Program-made: the position numbers and the translations under genes
Origin: Pleurodeles waltl
Taxonomy: Eukaryota; Chordata; Amphibia; Caudata; Salamandridae
Assembly (NCBI RefSeq): GCF_031143425.1
Contig: NC_090445.1
Span: 821,474,817-821,538,816 of the forward strand
Direction: 5' to 3'
Length of the DNA stretch: 64,000 nt
The notes under the pieces: generated by a model
Told to the model about the DNA's origin: nothing
What the model saw: the letters and a program-made list of their open reading frames with translations, nothing else
The model's database searches: none
Shown: piece after piece, positions 1-9,597 of the stretch
Layout of the letters: each line of letters begins with the position of its first letter
How positions within the stretch are numbered: the first letter of the stretch is position 1

Positions 1-290
1 ATTTGGTGTAAATCCATTCAGTAGCTTTTTCTCTTTGACGTTAGGGTTCAAAATGTATAGATATATTGTCAGTTGTTCCCATGGGACTCCAGCGGGAACC
101 GAAATTCAAAAATCGAAACATTCCAATTGGCTGAGAGGGCTTTTTTTTGTTTTATTTTTCATTTTGGGTGGGTCACTCCTAAGCCTTGCGGCCAACCACT
201 CTGTACCCGCCTCAAACAGTGTGCAGCAAGGGGTTGGCTCCAAACATATTATAATGCAATATCAATTTAAAAATGTAAAAGCAAGTAGAA
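1..290. repeat. Interspersed repeat fragment (family R1)
   Basis: The first 30 bases match, with few changes, the stretch at 19681-19710 (shared core ATTTGGTGTAAATCCATTCA), so this is the inner part of a dispersed repeat cut by the window edge. A related copy lies at 2400-2740. It has a T-rich run around 140-165. The open frame at 35-331 crosses from this repeat into the next one and is not a credible gene. The class of the repeat is unknown. Confidence 0.5.
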
Positions 291-580
291 ATTCACTGAA
301 AAAACAGAGGTCAAAGTGGAGTTATAGGTGAAGAAAAAAGTAAGATTGTAAGTTTAATTTAAAAATAAAAAATCCTCTGAAATTCACAGTAAAAGCACTT
401 CTTAAATCACTGACCACAACTGATATGACATCAGTGATGCCATCAGTTATGTTGTTTAACATGTCATGAGTGATGTAATGTGTGAGGTCATAAGAAGTAC
501 ATGCCAGGAGAGCAAGTGACTTTTAGTTCACTAAACTATAGTTGGTGAATTTCGTTTTTTTTGGTTCATATTAGTTGTTT
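291..580. mobile_element. Long-inverted-repeat non-autonomous element, degenerate copy
   Basis: It starts with ATTCACTGAAAAAA, the same terminus seen at 48217 and, reverse-complemented, at 15860 and 17820. The middle contains alternating ATGACATCAGTGATG-type words, and the right part (540-575) is roughly the reverse complement of the left (345-400), as in the better copies at 15488 and 17463. No coding capacity. The ends are approximate and no clear target duplication was found. Confidence 0.45.
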
Positions 581-735
581 TTCAACCCATTTCAACACTT
601 AACCATAGCCTAACTTTATTTGCTTTTTTCGGCTATTTTTTTTTTTTGTTTGTTGGTTTTTAGTGAAAGAGAAGATCATGTTAACTGTAATGTCTCTTTA
701 ACTAAGCCCCAACTCCCTCTCTCCTGCCCTCATTG

Positions 736-1420
736 GTCTAGTGGCAGCCCATGATCAGCTTGCTGCCACTGCCTCCCTCCCCCAGTCCTCTGTTTTCTGG
801 CTGCATGTGCCTGCCCATTCCCTCCTGGTCTCCGTGATCAACTTGCTACAACTTGCTACCCCTGCTGGCCTTGCCTCTGTTACCAACTTGCTGCCCCATC
901 CCCAATGCCCTCAGTTCTCCATATTGTACCTCTGTCCCCTCCCTCCTGCCTTCCATAGTTCATTGTGCTGCCTTTTCCAGGCTTGCCCTCTGTAGACAGC
1001 TTCCTGCCCCTCCTCCCTTTTCTCCAGGTGGGGTGTGTGCCCCTACTCTCTGTTGTCCATTGTGCTAGCCCTGCTCATGCTGGCTGCCCACGGTGGTCAG
1101 CATGCTGCACCTCACCCCTCTTACCTGCCCTGCATTCACCCTCTGCGTGCCCCTGTCCCCTCCCATTTGCCCTTTAAGGACAGCTTGCTGCCCCTCCACC
1201 GCCACGCTGCCCTGCATTCTGTGTATGCACATCCCTTCTGCCCTCCATGGTCCACTATGCTGCCACGGCCCATGGCGGCCTGTCCTCCATGATCAGCTTG
1301 CTTCCCCTGGCCAACGCACTTGCCGTTGTCCATGCGTGTGCCCCTGCGTCATCGCTTTTTACCCTCGGCAGTCTGTTGTTCTGCGCCTGTCCCTGCAATT
1401 AGCTTGTCCTCATTTTAGTT
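736..1420. repeat. Pyrimidine-rich degenerate minisatellite
   Basis: A C/T-rich block in which a motif close to GATCAGCTTGCTGCCCCT recurs at about 742, 835, 881, 993, 1097, 1178, 1290 and 1397, spaced 45-115 bp with C-rich spacers. Several frames are open only because T- and C-rich codons avoid stops; the small Pro/Leu-rich frames here are by-products. It ends abruptly in ordinary AT-rich sequence. Confidence 0.6.
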
Positions 1421-2085
1421 TTGTAGAGCAAAAACCATAATTTCTACATCAATAAGATCCTCCTCTAGTTGCTAATTTCTAAAGAAAATAGTATCCATCT
1501 TACAGCTTTGATTCCATCACAGAGCTTCAGGCGTACCACACTGCTGTCAAAACAGAGAATGTCAGTGCTGTAGTTGTTACTAGAACACTGCAGGGGCTGC
1601 AGTAGAATACCAGGAAATCAACAGACAGCCTGCTGCTGTGGAAGCACGTTTTACTCTGAATATCACACTTTATTCTCACATGGCTGAGAAAGATTGTGTG
1701 AATTTATAGAAAATGTGCTTTCATGTTAGCATCTGGAACACCTTCCATTACCTCTATGAGAAAATTCTGAGAAACAAACAGTTTTCTCTCAAACATGTTT
1801 CTTCAAATCTGAGCCAAAGATCAAAATTTTTTTTTCACTAGGTAAACTCAACTTAGAACATACCACAATCCGTTGTCCCTCGGCAAAGCTGGTAGGTGGT
1901 GGACCGGGGGAAGGAGGCCCTCTCCATGTACTTTGCAGGTTTCGCTTCGTCACTGACTACATTTCCTAAAATGAGTATGGTACCACAAACAAATGATATA
2001 TACTGTGCCTAAAATCTGTTCTCACCCTTTGTACATTCTCCTTTAGTTACTCTCAAAGCCTTCCCTTCAATACAATGCATTTCAG
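1421..2085. other. No recognisable feature
   Basis: Ordinary AT-rich sequence without a convincing open frame, tandem array or repeat match elsewhere in the window. Confidence 0.4.
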
Positions 2086-2312
2086 TAGTGATCATGACCC
2101 TGAGTCAAGTCATGGCTGCCACAACATGTTGTGGCCAGTCAATCAAAGGGACTCCCCACATGCCCCTGGTTTCATGATGTGCTCATCCGTCCCCTTTACC
2201 TTTTTTAATTCATATTCAGGAGGCAATGACCATGTTCCCAAGTCTGTAATGGTTGGCACAACATATTGTTCAGGTTGTGGCCAGCCAATCAGGATAGACA
2301 TGTGCCCCACAA
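2086..2312. repeat. Degenerate direct repeat, two units
   Basis: Two diverged units, about 2088-2166 and 2224-2312. Each has a CACAACATRTTG word followed by TTGTGGCCAGYCAATCA and a CATGTGCCCC-like word. They look like an old tandem duplication of about 140 bp. No coding potential. Confidence 0.45.
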
Positions 2313-2399
2313 ATTGGCGAATCAGAGCATAAATGGACATGAACAGTCCTTAGATGCCTTTTTTTTAACCAATTCATGACACCTGTGGCCACCTCCCTA

Positions 2400-2740
2400 A
2401 AGCGAATTTCTGTAAAATGGCTAAATGGATTTACATAAAATAACAAAAAGCAAGCTTTCTGAGTAAAGTGCTAACTTTCTGCCAGGCTTGATGAAATTCT
2501 GTTTTTCCTGTATCACTTCTCAAAACATTTTATGGGATTTTTCTACGGAAATCAGTGTTTTGGGAGCGACCTTTTTAGTGGGCCTTTCTTGGCTGATGTC
2601 CACAAAACTTTCCAGAAAGAAACTGAAGTTGAACTTTTTTTTTTTTTTTTTTTTTTTTATAAAGAATCGTTAAGAGGTGCCAAAGTTATGAGCGAAACAC
2701 AACATTCTCTTCCTAAGAAAACGCTGATCTTATGATAACT
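2400..2740. repeat. Interspersed repeat R1 copy with poly-T tract
   Basis: The left part (TGGATTTACATAAAATAACAAAAAG, seen over 2427-2452) parallels 19620-19647, and the right part (CCAAAGTTATGAGCGAAACA) parallels 19880-19900, with similar spacing. Between them lies a run of 24 T at 2635-2658. The class is not identifiable by eye. Confidence 0.45.
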
Positions 2741-3409
2741 ACTAAGTAGTCCAGGCACATAATTTTCATACTTACACTTTTAAATACAATCATGTGCACA
2801 AACCACAGCATTCTACCATGGGCAAAATGAAATTTGTCACCATTTCATGGCTGCAGTGTTTGTAGCCATTAGTGTAAATGTGGCACCTCTGTCTGGAGGT
2901 TTTGTAGGCAGCATCCATGCCCAAGAATCTGCTTTATGCATGTGCCAAGAACAGCTCTTGCATTAGCTCAGCACTTTTTGTTAGCGATGTAACCATTTGC
3001 GCATGTACTAGAGACAGTCTCATGTTTTCAAAATTCATAATACAAATATATACATTTATAGGAATAAAGGGTGATTTTAATCCCCACTCTTCATCCATGG
3101 CTCTGTTCAAGTGTCATTTTGCTTCCACCTACTACAGCGCGGACAATGGATCAGCCCATTTCACCCATTGGCTGTGTCACACTGTGAGTGACAGCTTTTT
3201 GCCTGATGGAAATGTACACAGCGTCCTAGAAAGGAATGCACCACAGTTCCAGTGTTGATGTGCCTGAGCGACTGGTCCACTCCAAATGGACCAGGCAAAT
3301 TGGCTTTGCTAGTACTGGTTAGTTCATGCTTAGTGACTCTTTAATGCCTCTCGGGCAAACAATGACAGACAGCACAAGAGTGGATTACAAGTTTAGAGAC
3401 GTGAAGTGA

Positions 3410-3440
<31 letters not shown>

Positions 3441-4419
3441 CCTGTTCTCATGTCCCTAAGGAAATGTAGATGATCACCACTTCAGGAGGACAGTGGCCAG
3501 GGAATAAATAACGCATTAAGTGGAGAATAATGGAATCGGTCAGTAGAATAGACATAACTGAAACAGACAATGATGCGCTAAAATGCGCATAATGGAAATT
3601 AGCAATGATGTGCTACGTGGTGTGGGCCTGCTGGAAAGTGTCAATGGTGGCTTTTACGCGGCATAGTGAAAAGTTGCCATGAAGTTTTAAATGTGTATCA
3701 CGCAATGTGCCATTAGTATCTCATTACATAAAAGTACTGTACATTATTCAAAAGCGATGGGCCTTGTCAGTGCTATTTATGTGTGTTTCTATTATTGGCT
3801 TACCATGTTGATCACAGGGCATGGCGCTAGGCCTCACAGAGATCTTTGTGCCTGTACGCTCTGGGCACAGAAAGCCAGGGCCTGAGACTGCACAGTATTA
3901 TAAAGGGTCCATTCTGGGATCCCTGAAGAGCACGGCCTTGCTTTGTGAAGAGCACATTGAGAGGGTTATACAATACATCAATTTAGAAGAAGAAATGAAT
4001 GGGGGACTGGAGAAAGTCACTTATGTATTTCCATGTGTGGGGATGGGATTACAATGCCTCGATTAAAGTGAGGCGCAATATATTAGTGCTGCGAGAATGT
4101 CAGCAGATTTAATGACACAAATGTCGTTGTCCCTTTTGCACTTGTGGTCGAAATGAGGCGCTTCATACCGTCCTGATGTTATACGGGCATTGAAGTAGAA
4201 GTGCGCGACTGCAAACATTGTTGGCAAAATGATGTCCCTCGCAGCCGTGCAGTGGACGGTACTTCTCTTCTTGGTACCCACCACGCGTTATCTTCTGTGG
4301 GGAGCTCTGGTTAGTGGTGTTTGTCTGCAGGGGCCTGTGTGAGTGGGATGCGACTGTAGGCCCGTGGTACCCGGTGATGATCAGCCCCTAACTCGCAACC
4401 ACCAGTGTAGCGAGGGGGG
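2741..4419. other. No recognisable gene; one poly-T run
   Basis: A pure run of 23 T lies at 3415-3437. Otherwise I see no conserved motif, no open frame with recognisable composition and no repeat shared with the rest of the window. Parts around 3550-3620 contain short reiterated AATGATGYGCTA-like words. Confidence 0.4.
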
Positions 4420-4421
4420 CA

Positions 4422-5335
4422 GTGGGTATCTACAGTACCGCCTACTACTCCCTCTGCTCTACTTATACCCCTGCTCCTACCATCTCTACCAGTACCACTG
4501 ATGCTACGAACAATACTCTTAAGGCCACATCCTCTGGCACTAATACCTCTCTCCATATCAGCTGGTACTCGAAGAACTACAAACACTACTCTTTGGCCAC
4601 TTCTGCTAAAACTAGTACTTCTCTTACTACTACTGCCAGCACCAACAGTAGTATCAACACTACTGTTAAGACTGTTTCTGCTTGCATTCCTACTGTTACT
4701 ACTTTTGTCAGTACTAGGAACTCTACCCTTGAGACTATTGAGGTGGAAGAAGTACTTATACCCGTAGTAGTAAAACTACAGACACGACTGTTGAGATCAT
4801 TACTATTGACAAAAGCACTTCTCTTACTACTTGTGCCATTGCTACAAATACTACAAACAATACTGTTTTCGATACTGCTTCTGTTGACATTAGTACTTCT
4901 CTCGCTACTTCTTTTAGTGCTCTCAGTGCAAGCAACACCACTTTCAACAATGCTGGTACTGCTAGATATGCCAGTACTACAACCACTAGTGTAAAGACTT
5001 CTACTGAAACTATTATCCATCGTGCTACTTATCCCAGTACTATTAGTACTGTCAGTAGTGGCACTGGTTTTTCTCTTACTATTTTTGTCAGTATTATTGG
5101 TACTCAGGACTCTACTGTTAAGACTTCTTCAGCTGTCCCTGCTGCTGTTGTTACTTCTGCCAGTACTGGTAGTACCGCCGGCCATACCCTCGAGGCTTCT
5201 TCTTCTGATATTTTTACTACAGAGGTGCTATTTCCGGCACTAGCACTACCGTCACCGCCACTGCTAGGACTGGTTTTATTACTGCTCCATTTATTGCTAG
5301 GACTAGTCTCAGTGCTACTAAGGCATGGTAGTTAC
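4422..5335 (+). repeat. Triplet-phased ACT/TCT/GCT-rich minisatellite (Thr/Ser-coding-like)
   Basis: About 0.9 kb is built from degenerate units around ACTTCTCTTACTACT, TGCCAGTACT and ACTGTTAAGACT. Read from 4422, the frame is Thr/Ser/Ala-rich and mucin-like. It shifts once near 4754 and again near 5226, and in the shifted frames the Thr/Ser reading resumes to a TAG near 5330. The continuously open frame 4422-4994 therefore turns Leu-rich part-way. The opposite strand is also open over long stretches, as expected for low-complexity DNA lacking stop words. There is no signal peptide, no flanking domain and no clear splice structure. Most likely a degenerate minisatellite; a decayed mucin-like exon is the alternative. 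Confidence 0.5.
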
Positions 5336-6399
5336 TGTGACAGAGCACTACATAACATATTCATTCATCCGACTTACTGCAGAATCTGTGATAGTACTGG
5401 CAGCATTCGCATAATTATTACTCAAAGTACCACTGCTAATAAATAACACCAATAAAAATTAAGATTTGTGTGCGGTGCCTTTACGTGCTTAATAACGAAG
5501 ATGATCAAACATCTCCTCAGACTGGTGACCTCCCGGTGGGTGAGAGCTCAGTCCACAGCTCGCTCCACTGTGCAGTCCTTGGAGTGACCCTACTGCCGGC
5601 TGCGCGAGCGCTGCTCCAGGTATTGTTGCTTCGGGTTTACCACATGCCCCGTGTCTCCACGACACAACGTTTCACGTCCTGGACGTTCATTTTGCAAATC
5701 ATCGTTTTTAGATGGATGGTATAAACAAGGACTATACGCCCCAGAATGCACTTCTGATGTGATTGAAAGCCTAGGAGTGGAACCAGGGCTATGTTAACTT
5801 CTACGGCACTTACTAGTGACAAGGAGCGCATGCTAAATATTTGCTTTTGTTATTCACAGCTTGTTTACTAGTTTCCCCTTGGTGCTGTCAGTGAGAGTCA
5901 CGGCAGAGTTGTCAGCTGGGCTTTGTTTAAGGAGCATCGTTATCCGCTCGTGGTGTTGCAGCAGCCGCACACTGGCGCTGGGACTTGTGCTTTTTTAGGT
6001 TTTCGCAGCTACACAGGTCCCACAAGCCCCGGCCTGCACAGTGCACGTTGGCTAAAACGACAGAACTGGCCGTGTCATTGTTGCTTTATTCTTTTTCATT
6101 TCATGTGCGAGCGGTACTGCATGCAGATAAAATGGTGCTGTATATGTGGTTAATCTGATGGAGACCCCCGGAATGTAATAAATCTGCCCTTGATACCCCT
6201 TTACTTACACAGGCTTTGTGATGATCGAATAAAATCCATCTATCCCATGTGCACCACGAAAACGACACATTATTTTGCGTTTTCATCACAAAATTCCCTC
6301 TTTCTAAAGACTCTGTGGCTCGCTCACTGGGTCTCCTGCAGGCGATTATTGACATTTTAGAATCATGGGCATATGGTCGTGCTTCAGATCACCGGCACA
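5336..6399. other. No recognisable gene
   Basis: Mixed-composition sequence. A poly(A)-signal-like AATAAA occurs in CACCAATAAAAATTAAG near 5450, but with no supported gene upstream it means little. No repeats shared with the rest of the window were seen. Confidence 0.35.
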
Positions 6400-6720
6400 A
6401 CAAACCCCTGCTGCCCAGAGACAGCCAATACCCGCGTCCTGACAGGCAGTCTGCGCGCCCGAGCACCACACGGGTTAATCTTCTGGCCGCCTGCAAGTGG
6501 GAGCAGCAGAAGCCCCTTTGATGCAGGCTGCGGATGGTTCGCTCTGTCTGAGGGTCACATGGTGCTCCCGGAGCTGGAGCAGCTGCTGGCTGGGGAGCTG
6601 TGCTCTGGCGCCCGCGGGCTCCTCAGCACTGTCCGGCGCGAGCCGCGGGCGATGGGCAGGGGGCGCTGACCGCAGGGTGGGGCGCGGCTGTCCTACCGCC
6701 TTCCACCACATAACCATGTC
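6400..6720. other. GC- and CpG-rich patch upstream of candidate exon
   Basis: About 300 bp clearly richer in G, C and CpG than the surroundings, densest at 6605-6695. Open frames here are GC-driven. It lies directly upstream of the splice-bounded stretch at 6745-6773. It could be part of a host gene region or simply a GC-rich repeat. Confidence 0.35.
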
Positions 6721-6744
6721 TATCTGTTGTTGTTTCTATTTCAG

Positions 6745-6773
6745 GGACTATGGCACGTCCAAGAGAAAATCAG
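6745..6773 (+). CDS. Candidate 29-nt host exon (splice-site bounded, unproven)
   Basis: A pyrimidine tract ending TTGTTTCTATTTCAG lies directly before 6745, and CAG|GTAAGA follows at 6771-6779; both are close to the vertebrate acceptor and donor consensus. The enclosed 29 nt are open in all three frames (for example DYGTSKRKS in one and TMARPRENQ in another). The length is not a multiple of three, so skipping it would shift a reading frame. I do not recognise the gene. Chance occurrence of such a pair in 64 kb is possible, so this is a candidate only. Confidence 0.3.
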
Positions 6774-6775
6774 GT

Positions 6776-7815
6776 AAGAGACCTCAATCTTGTGTCGTCA
6801 TAGAGACCCGACTGCTATTGCGTCATAAATGTGCTGTGTCGTCATCAAGGATGTGTACGTGTGCTGTGTCGTCATCAAGGACGAGGATGTTGTGTCGATA
6901 CAACAAACCTAAATGCTGTGTCCTTATCAATCGAGCTGATTATGCTGTGTAATAAAAAGGCCTATATGTTGTCATAAGAGGAGTGCAGAATGTCGTCAGA
7001 GCAGACTAGAATGTCGAGGCACTATAAGAGGTGAGGTGTCATTACTGGAAACCGAGAGCTCTGTCATTCTAAGAGAACCCACTGTTATGTCGTTGTAACA
7101 CCCCCACTTTGTCGCTCTACGGGATAAACAATGTGGCATCATTATAAGGGGCTTGCGCTCTGTTTTATAACATGAAAGCTGTGTCCTCATCGGATACCTC
7201 AGTTCTGTTTCGGCCCAAGATGCCTGAATGGTCTGCCGTTGTAAGAGACTCAAATGTGTCGTTTTATGTGTCTGCATATAAATAGTTATAACATACCAGA
7301 ATTATGTGTCATTGAGATAGCTGGAGAACGTGTGGTTAAATTAGATGTGTGCAGTGCATACTGTGCCATTTTGAGGTGCCAGGATGAGCCGTTGTTATAC
7401 GAGGCAAGTGTTCCTTCAACAAGAGACATTCGTATTATGTCGTTGTAAGTTTCTGAACTCTGTGTCGTTATGAGGTACCTGAAAACAGTGCGATTGTGAG
7501 GTACGTGCACTTTGTGTCATTGTGTGGCACCTGAATTCTGTGCCATTTTAATGTAACTGGATGATGTGTTGTTATAGATGGCATGAGAGCTGTTGCAATG
7601 AGAGACCTTTGTATTATGTAGTTATAAGACACCTGAACTAAGAGCGGTTATGAGGTACCTGAAATGTGTATTGTTAAAAGGTACCTCAATCGTACCTAAT
7701 TTAAAAGACATGAGTGCTCTTGCCGCGAGTCAGCGCGTGTTAAGCTGTTACAAAATACCTCAGCTCTCTGTCATTTTAAGGTACCTGAATGATGTCATTA
7801 TCAAAGACCTTACTG
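6776..7815. repeat. One-kilobase degenerate minisatellite
   Basis: Short units built around TGTGTCGTTATAAG and AGGTACCTGAA recur with spacing of roughly 30-45 bp across the block. Clear examples are near 6833 and 6864 (CTGTGTCGTCATCAAGGA twice), 7466, 7517 and 7652. Units drift strongly. The small open frames on both strands are by-products. It begins directly after the donor-like site at 6774. Confidence 0.65.
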
Positions 7816-7821
7816 CATTCA

Positions 7822-7965
7822 TTATATAGGAGATACATTACAACCTCCCATACATTATAAGGATTTGCAAGTCAGTGAGGGGTCTGTGACCATATAGAGG
7901 AACGAGGCCTGAAGGTCAAGTCCCTTTATAAAGTCATGGAACTCCAAACAGCAGCAGTACTTTAA
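7822..7965. repeat. Dispersed repeat R2, copy 1
   Basis: It shares ACATTATAAGGAT, TGCAAGTCA, a CATATAG word and CCTTTATAAAGTCATGG, in the same order and spacing, with 37815-37925, so the two are copies of one family. Class unknown; non-coding. Confidence 0.6.
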
Positions 7966-9475
7966 CATAGTTATGCCATCACCCTTCCCACAAACCGCAT
8001 ACATTCTTGCTGGGTTGTTCTTTCATATGAGAGAGATGTGATGCTTGCACGCATGAAGATTACAGGTAGAATCTATAATGTAAAATTCACCACACCAAAA
8101 AGAAGTTAGATATTTGTTGCAAAACGGTATGCGAATCAGTTTTGTACGTCAGATTTGAAAAAAATGCTATGACTCTGCATGCGTTGAAACATGCAGAGAT
8201 TCTGTCTTAACTATAATTACCTAAGTGGAAAAAAATAAACCTGTCGAGATATATATATATATATATATATATATACTGTTCATCTAAGAAAAGAGAATAG
8301 AAGAATAAAAAGTCAAGTTTCGTTTTTGCTTTTTAAATGCAGCTGCTGTTGCGTCATGACTTGCCTTTCATCCTGGCTGCTGGCCCAGGTCGCGCCCGTT
8401 GTGACGTCAGAAGTCAACTCCCTTTAACTTATTACATCGGACCAGCTATATCATTTTTATCACAGGCAACAGGCAATTTTGGACGCCACAAGTCAAGCGT
8501 AATAAGGAATTGGAGACGGGATTTTATGCAGGGATTGCAGGCTGCCATGGAATATGCGAGACCTGTATATCGTCGGTATAATAGCCCTGGGTGTTGCGTC
8601 ACAATAATAGACAAATGTATGATATAAGAAATCTCAGCGCTATGCTCCAGTGACTTATTAAGGGACTTGGCAGGTGTGGTAAGGCTCGCTGTTTTGCTCC
8701 CACCAACCTCCACATGCACATATCCCTAAAGCCAGCCTGGCTTTGCGTGCCTCGTGCCTTCCCACCCACAATAAGTGGCATTACACATCGTGGGTGTCTT
8801 TTTCACCTCACAATAGGATGTGCTACCACGCAGAGATCATTTGCTCTGCCACAGTGTGTGTCCTATTAGCACATATTACACCCATCGTTAACGCGTCACT
8901 CTGTTCGGTATTTTTCCCTTTTCAACCTTCGGATGCAAATTTCTAATCTGTGGCTGAACGTGCAACCTGCTGAAGGCGCTGCAGCTTGTAGGGCAGCTTG
9001 CTACATCCCATTCATGTCTGTGAACCTTCAGGGACACACCGGGGTCTGTGCCCCACACACCACACAGCACAAGAGCGGAGCCCGCTGTTTATTCCTGCCC
9101 CGACCATGCTTTCATACACCTGGCGCCCCCCAGCTCCAGAAAAATGAAGCAGTAGACATCTCGCCCGTCACATATTCTATGGAGCCCGAGTTTGATATTT
9201 TTTTCGGATTTTATTTCTCAAGAAATTAAGCGTCGCTAGCTGTTTCCCCGGCAGATGTAAGTTGTGGCACGTGTCATCAGTACGGGTGAGAGGAACCAGG
9301 AGCGAGCAGAGGACTCTCCCTGTGAGAATGCGGGGTGGCGGGCATTCCCCGTTGGTGTGCTTGCACCAGGCACAGCTTTCATTTTAATGGGTGGAAGGGT
9401 TTGTGGTGGAAAAGCTCATTGCAACAGTCATCTAATGTGCCTTATGATTTATATAATAAATAAGTGTATGTGTGT
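7966..9475. other. No recognisable gene; AT microsatellite
   Basis: A pure (AT)n run lies at 8249-8275. The rest is unremarkable sequence with short open frames only, none with recognisable composition. Confidence 0.4.
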
Positions 9476-9505
9476 GTGTAAATATACATATATATATATA
9501 TATAC

Positions 9506-9591
<86 letters not shown>
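9476..9591. repeat. Compound TG/TA/GA microsatellite
   Basis: A short TATA run at 9484-9510 passes into about 40 uninterrupted GA units at 9512-9591. It accounts for the Arg-Glu-rich frame on the plus strand and the Ser-Leu-rich frame on the minus strand, neither of which is a gene. Long pure GA runs can form triplex DNA and are often length-variable. Confidence 0.95.

Positions 9592-9597
<6 letters not shown>

Noticed and set aside
4422..4994. 190-residue open frame, Thr/Ser-rich then Leu-rich, as a mucin-like gene
   Set aside because: The frame changes character at a shift near 4754, the opposite strand is open too, and there is no signal peptide, domain or splice context; kept as a minisatellite with the coding option noted.
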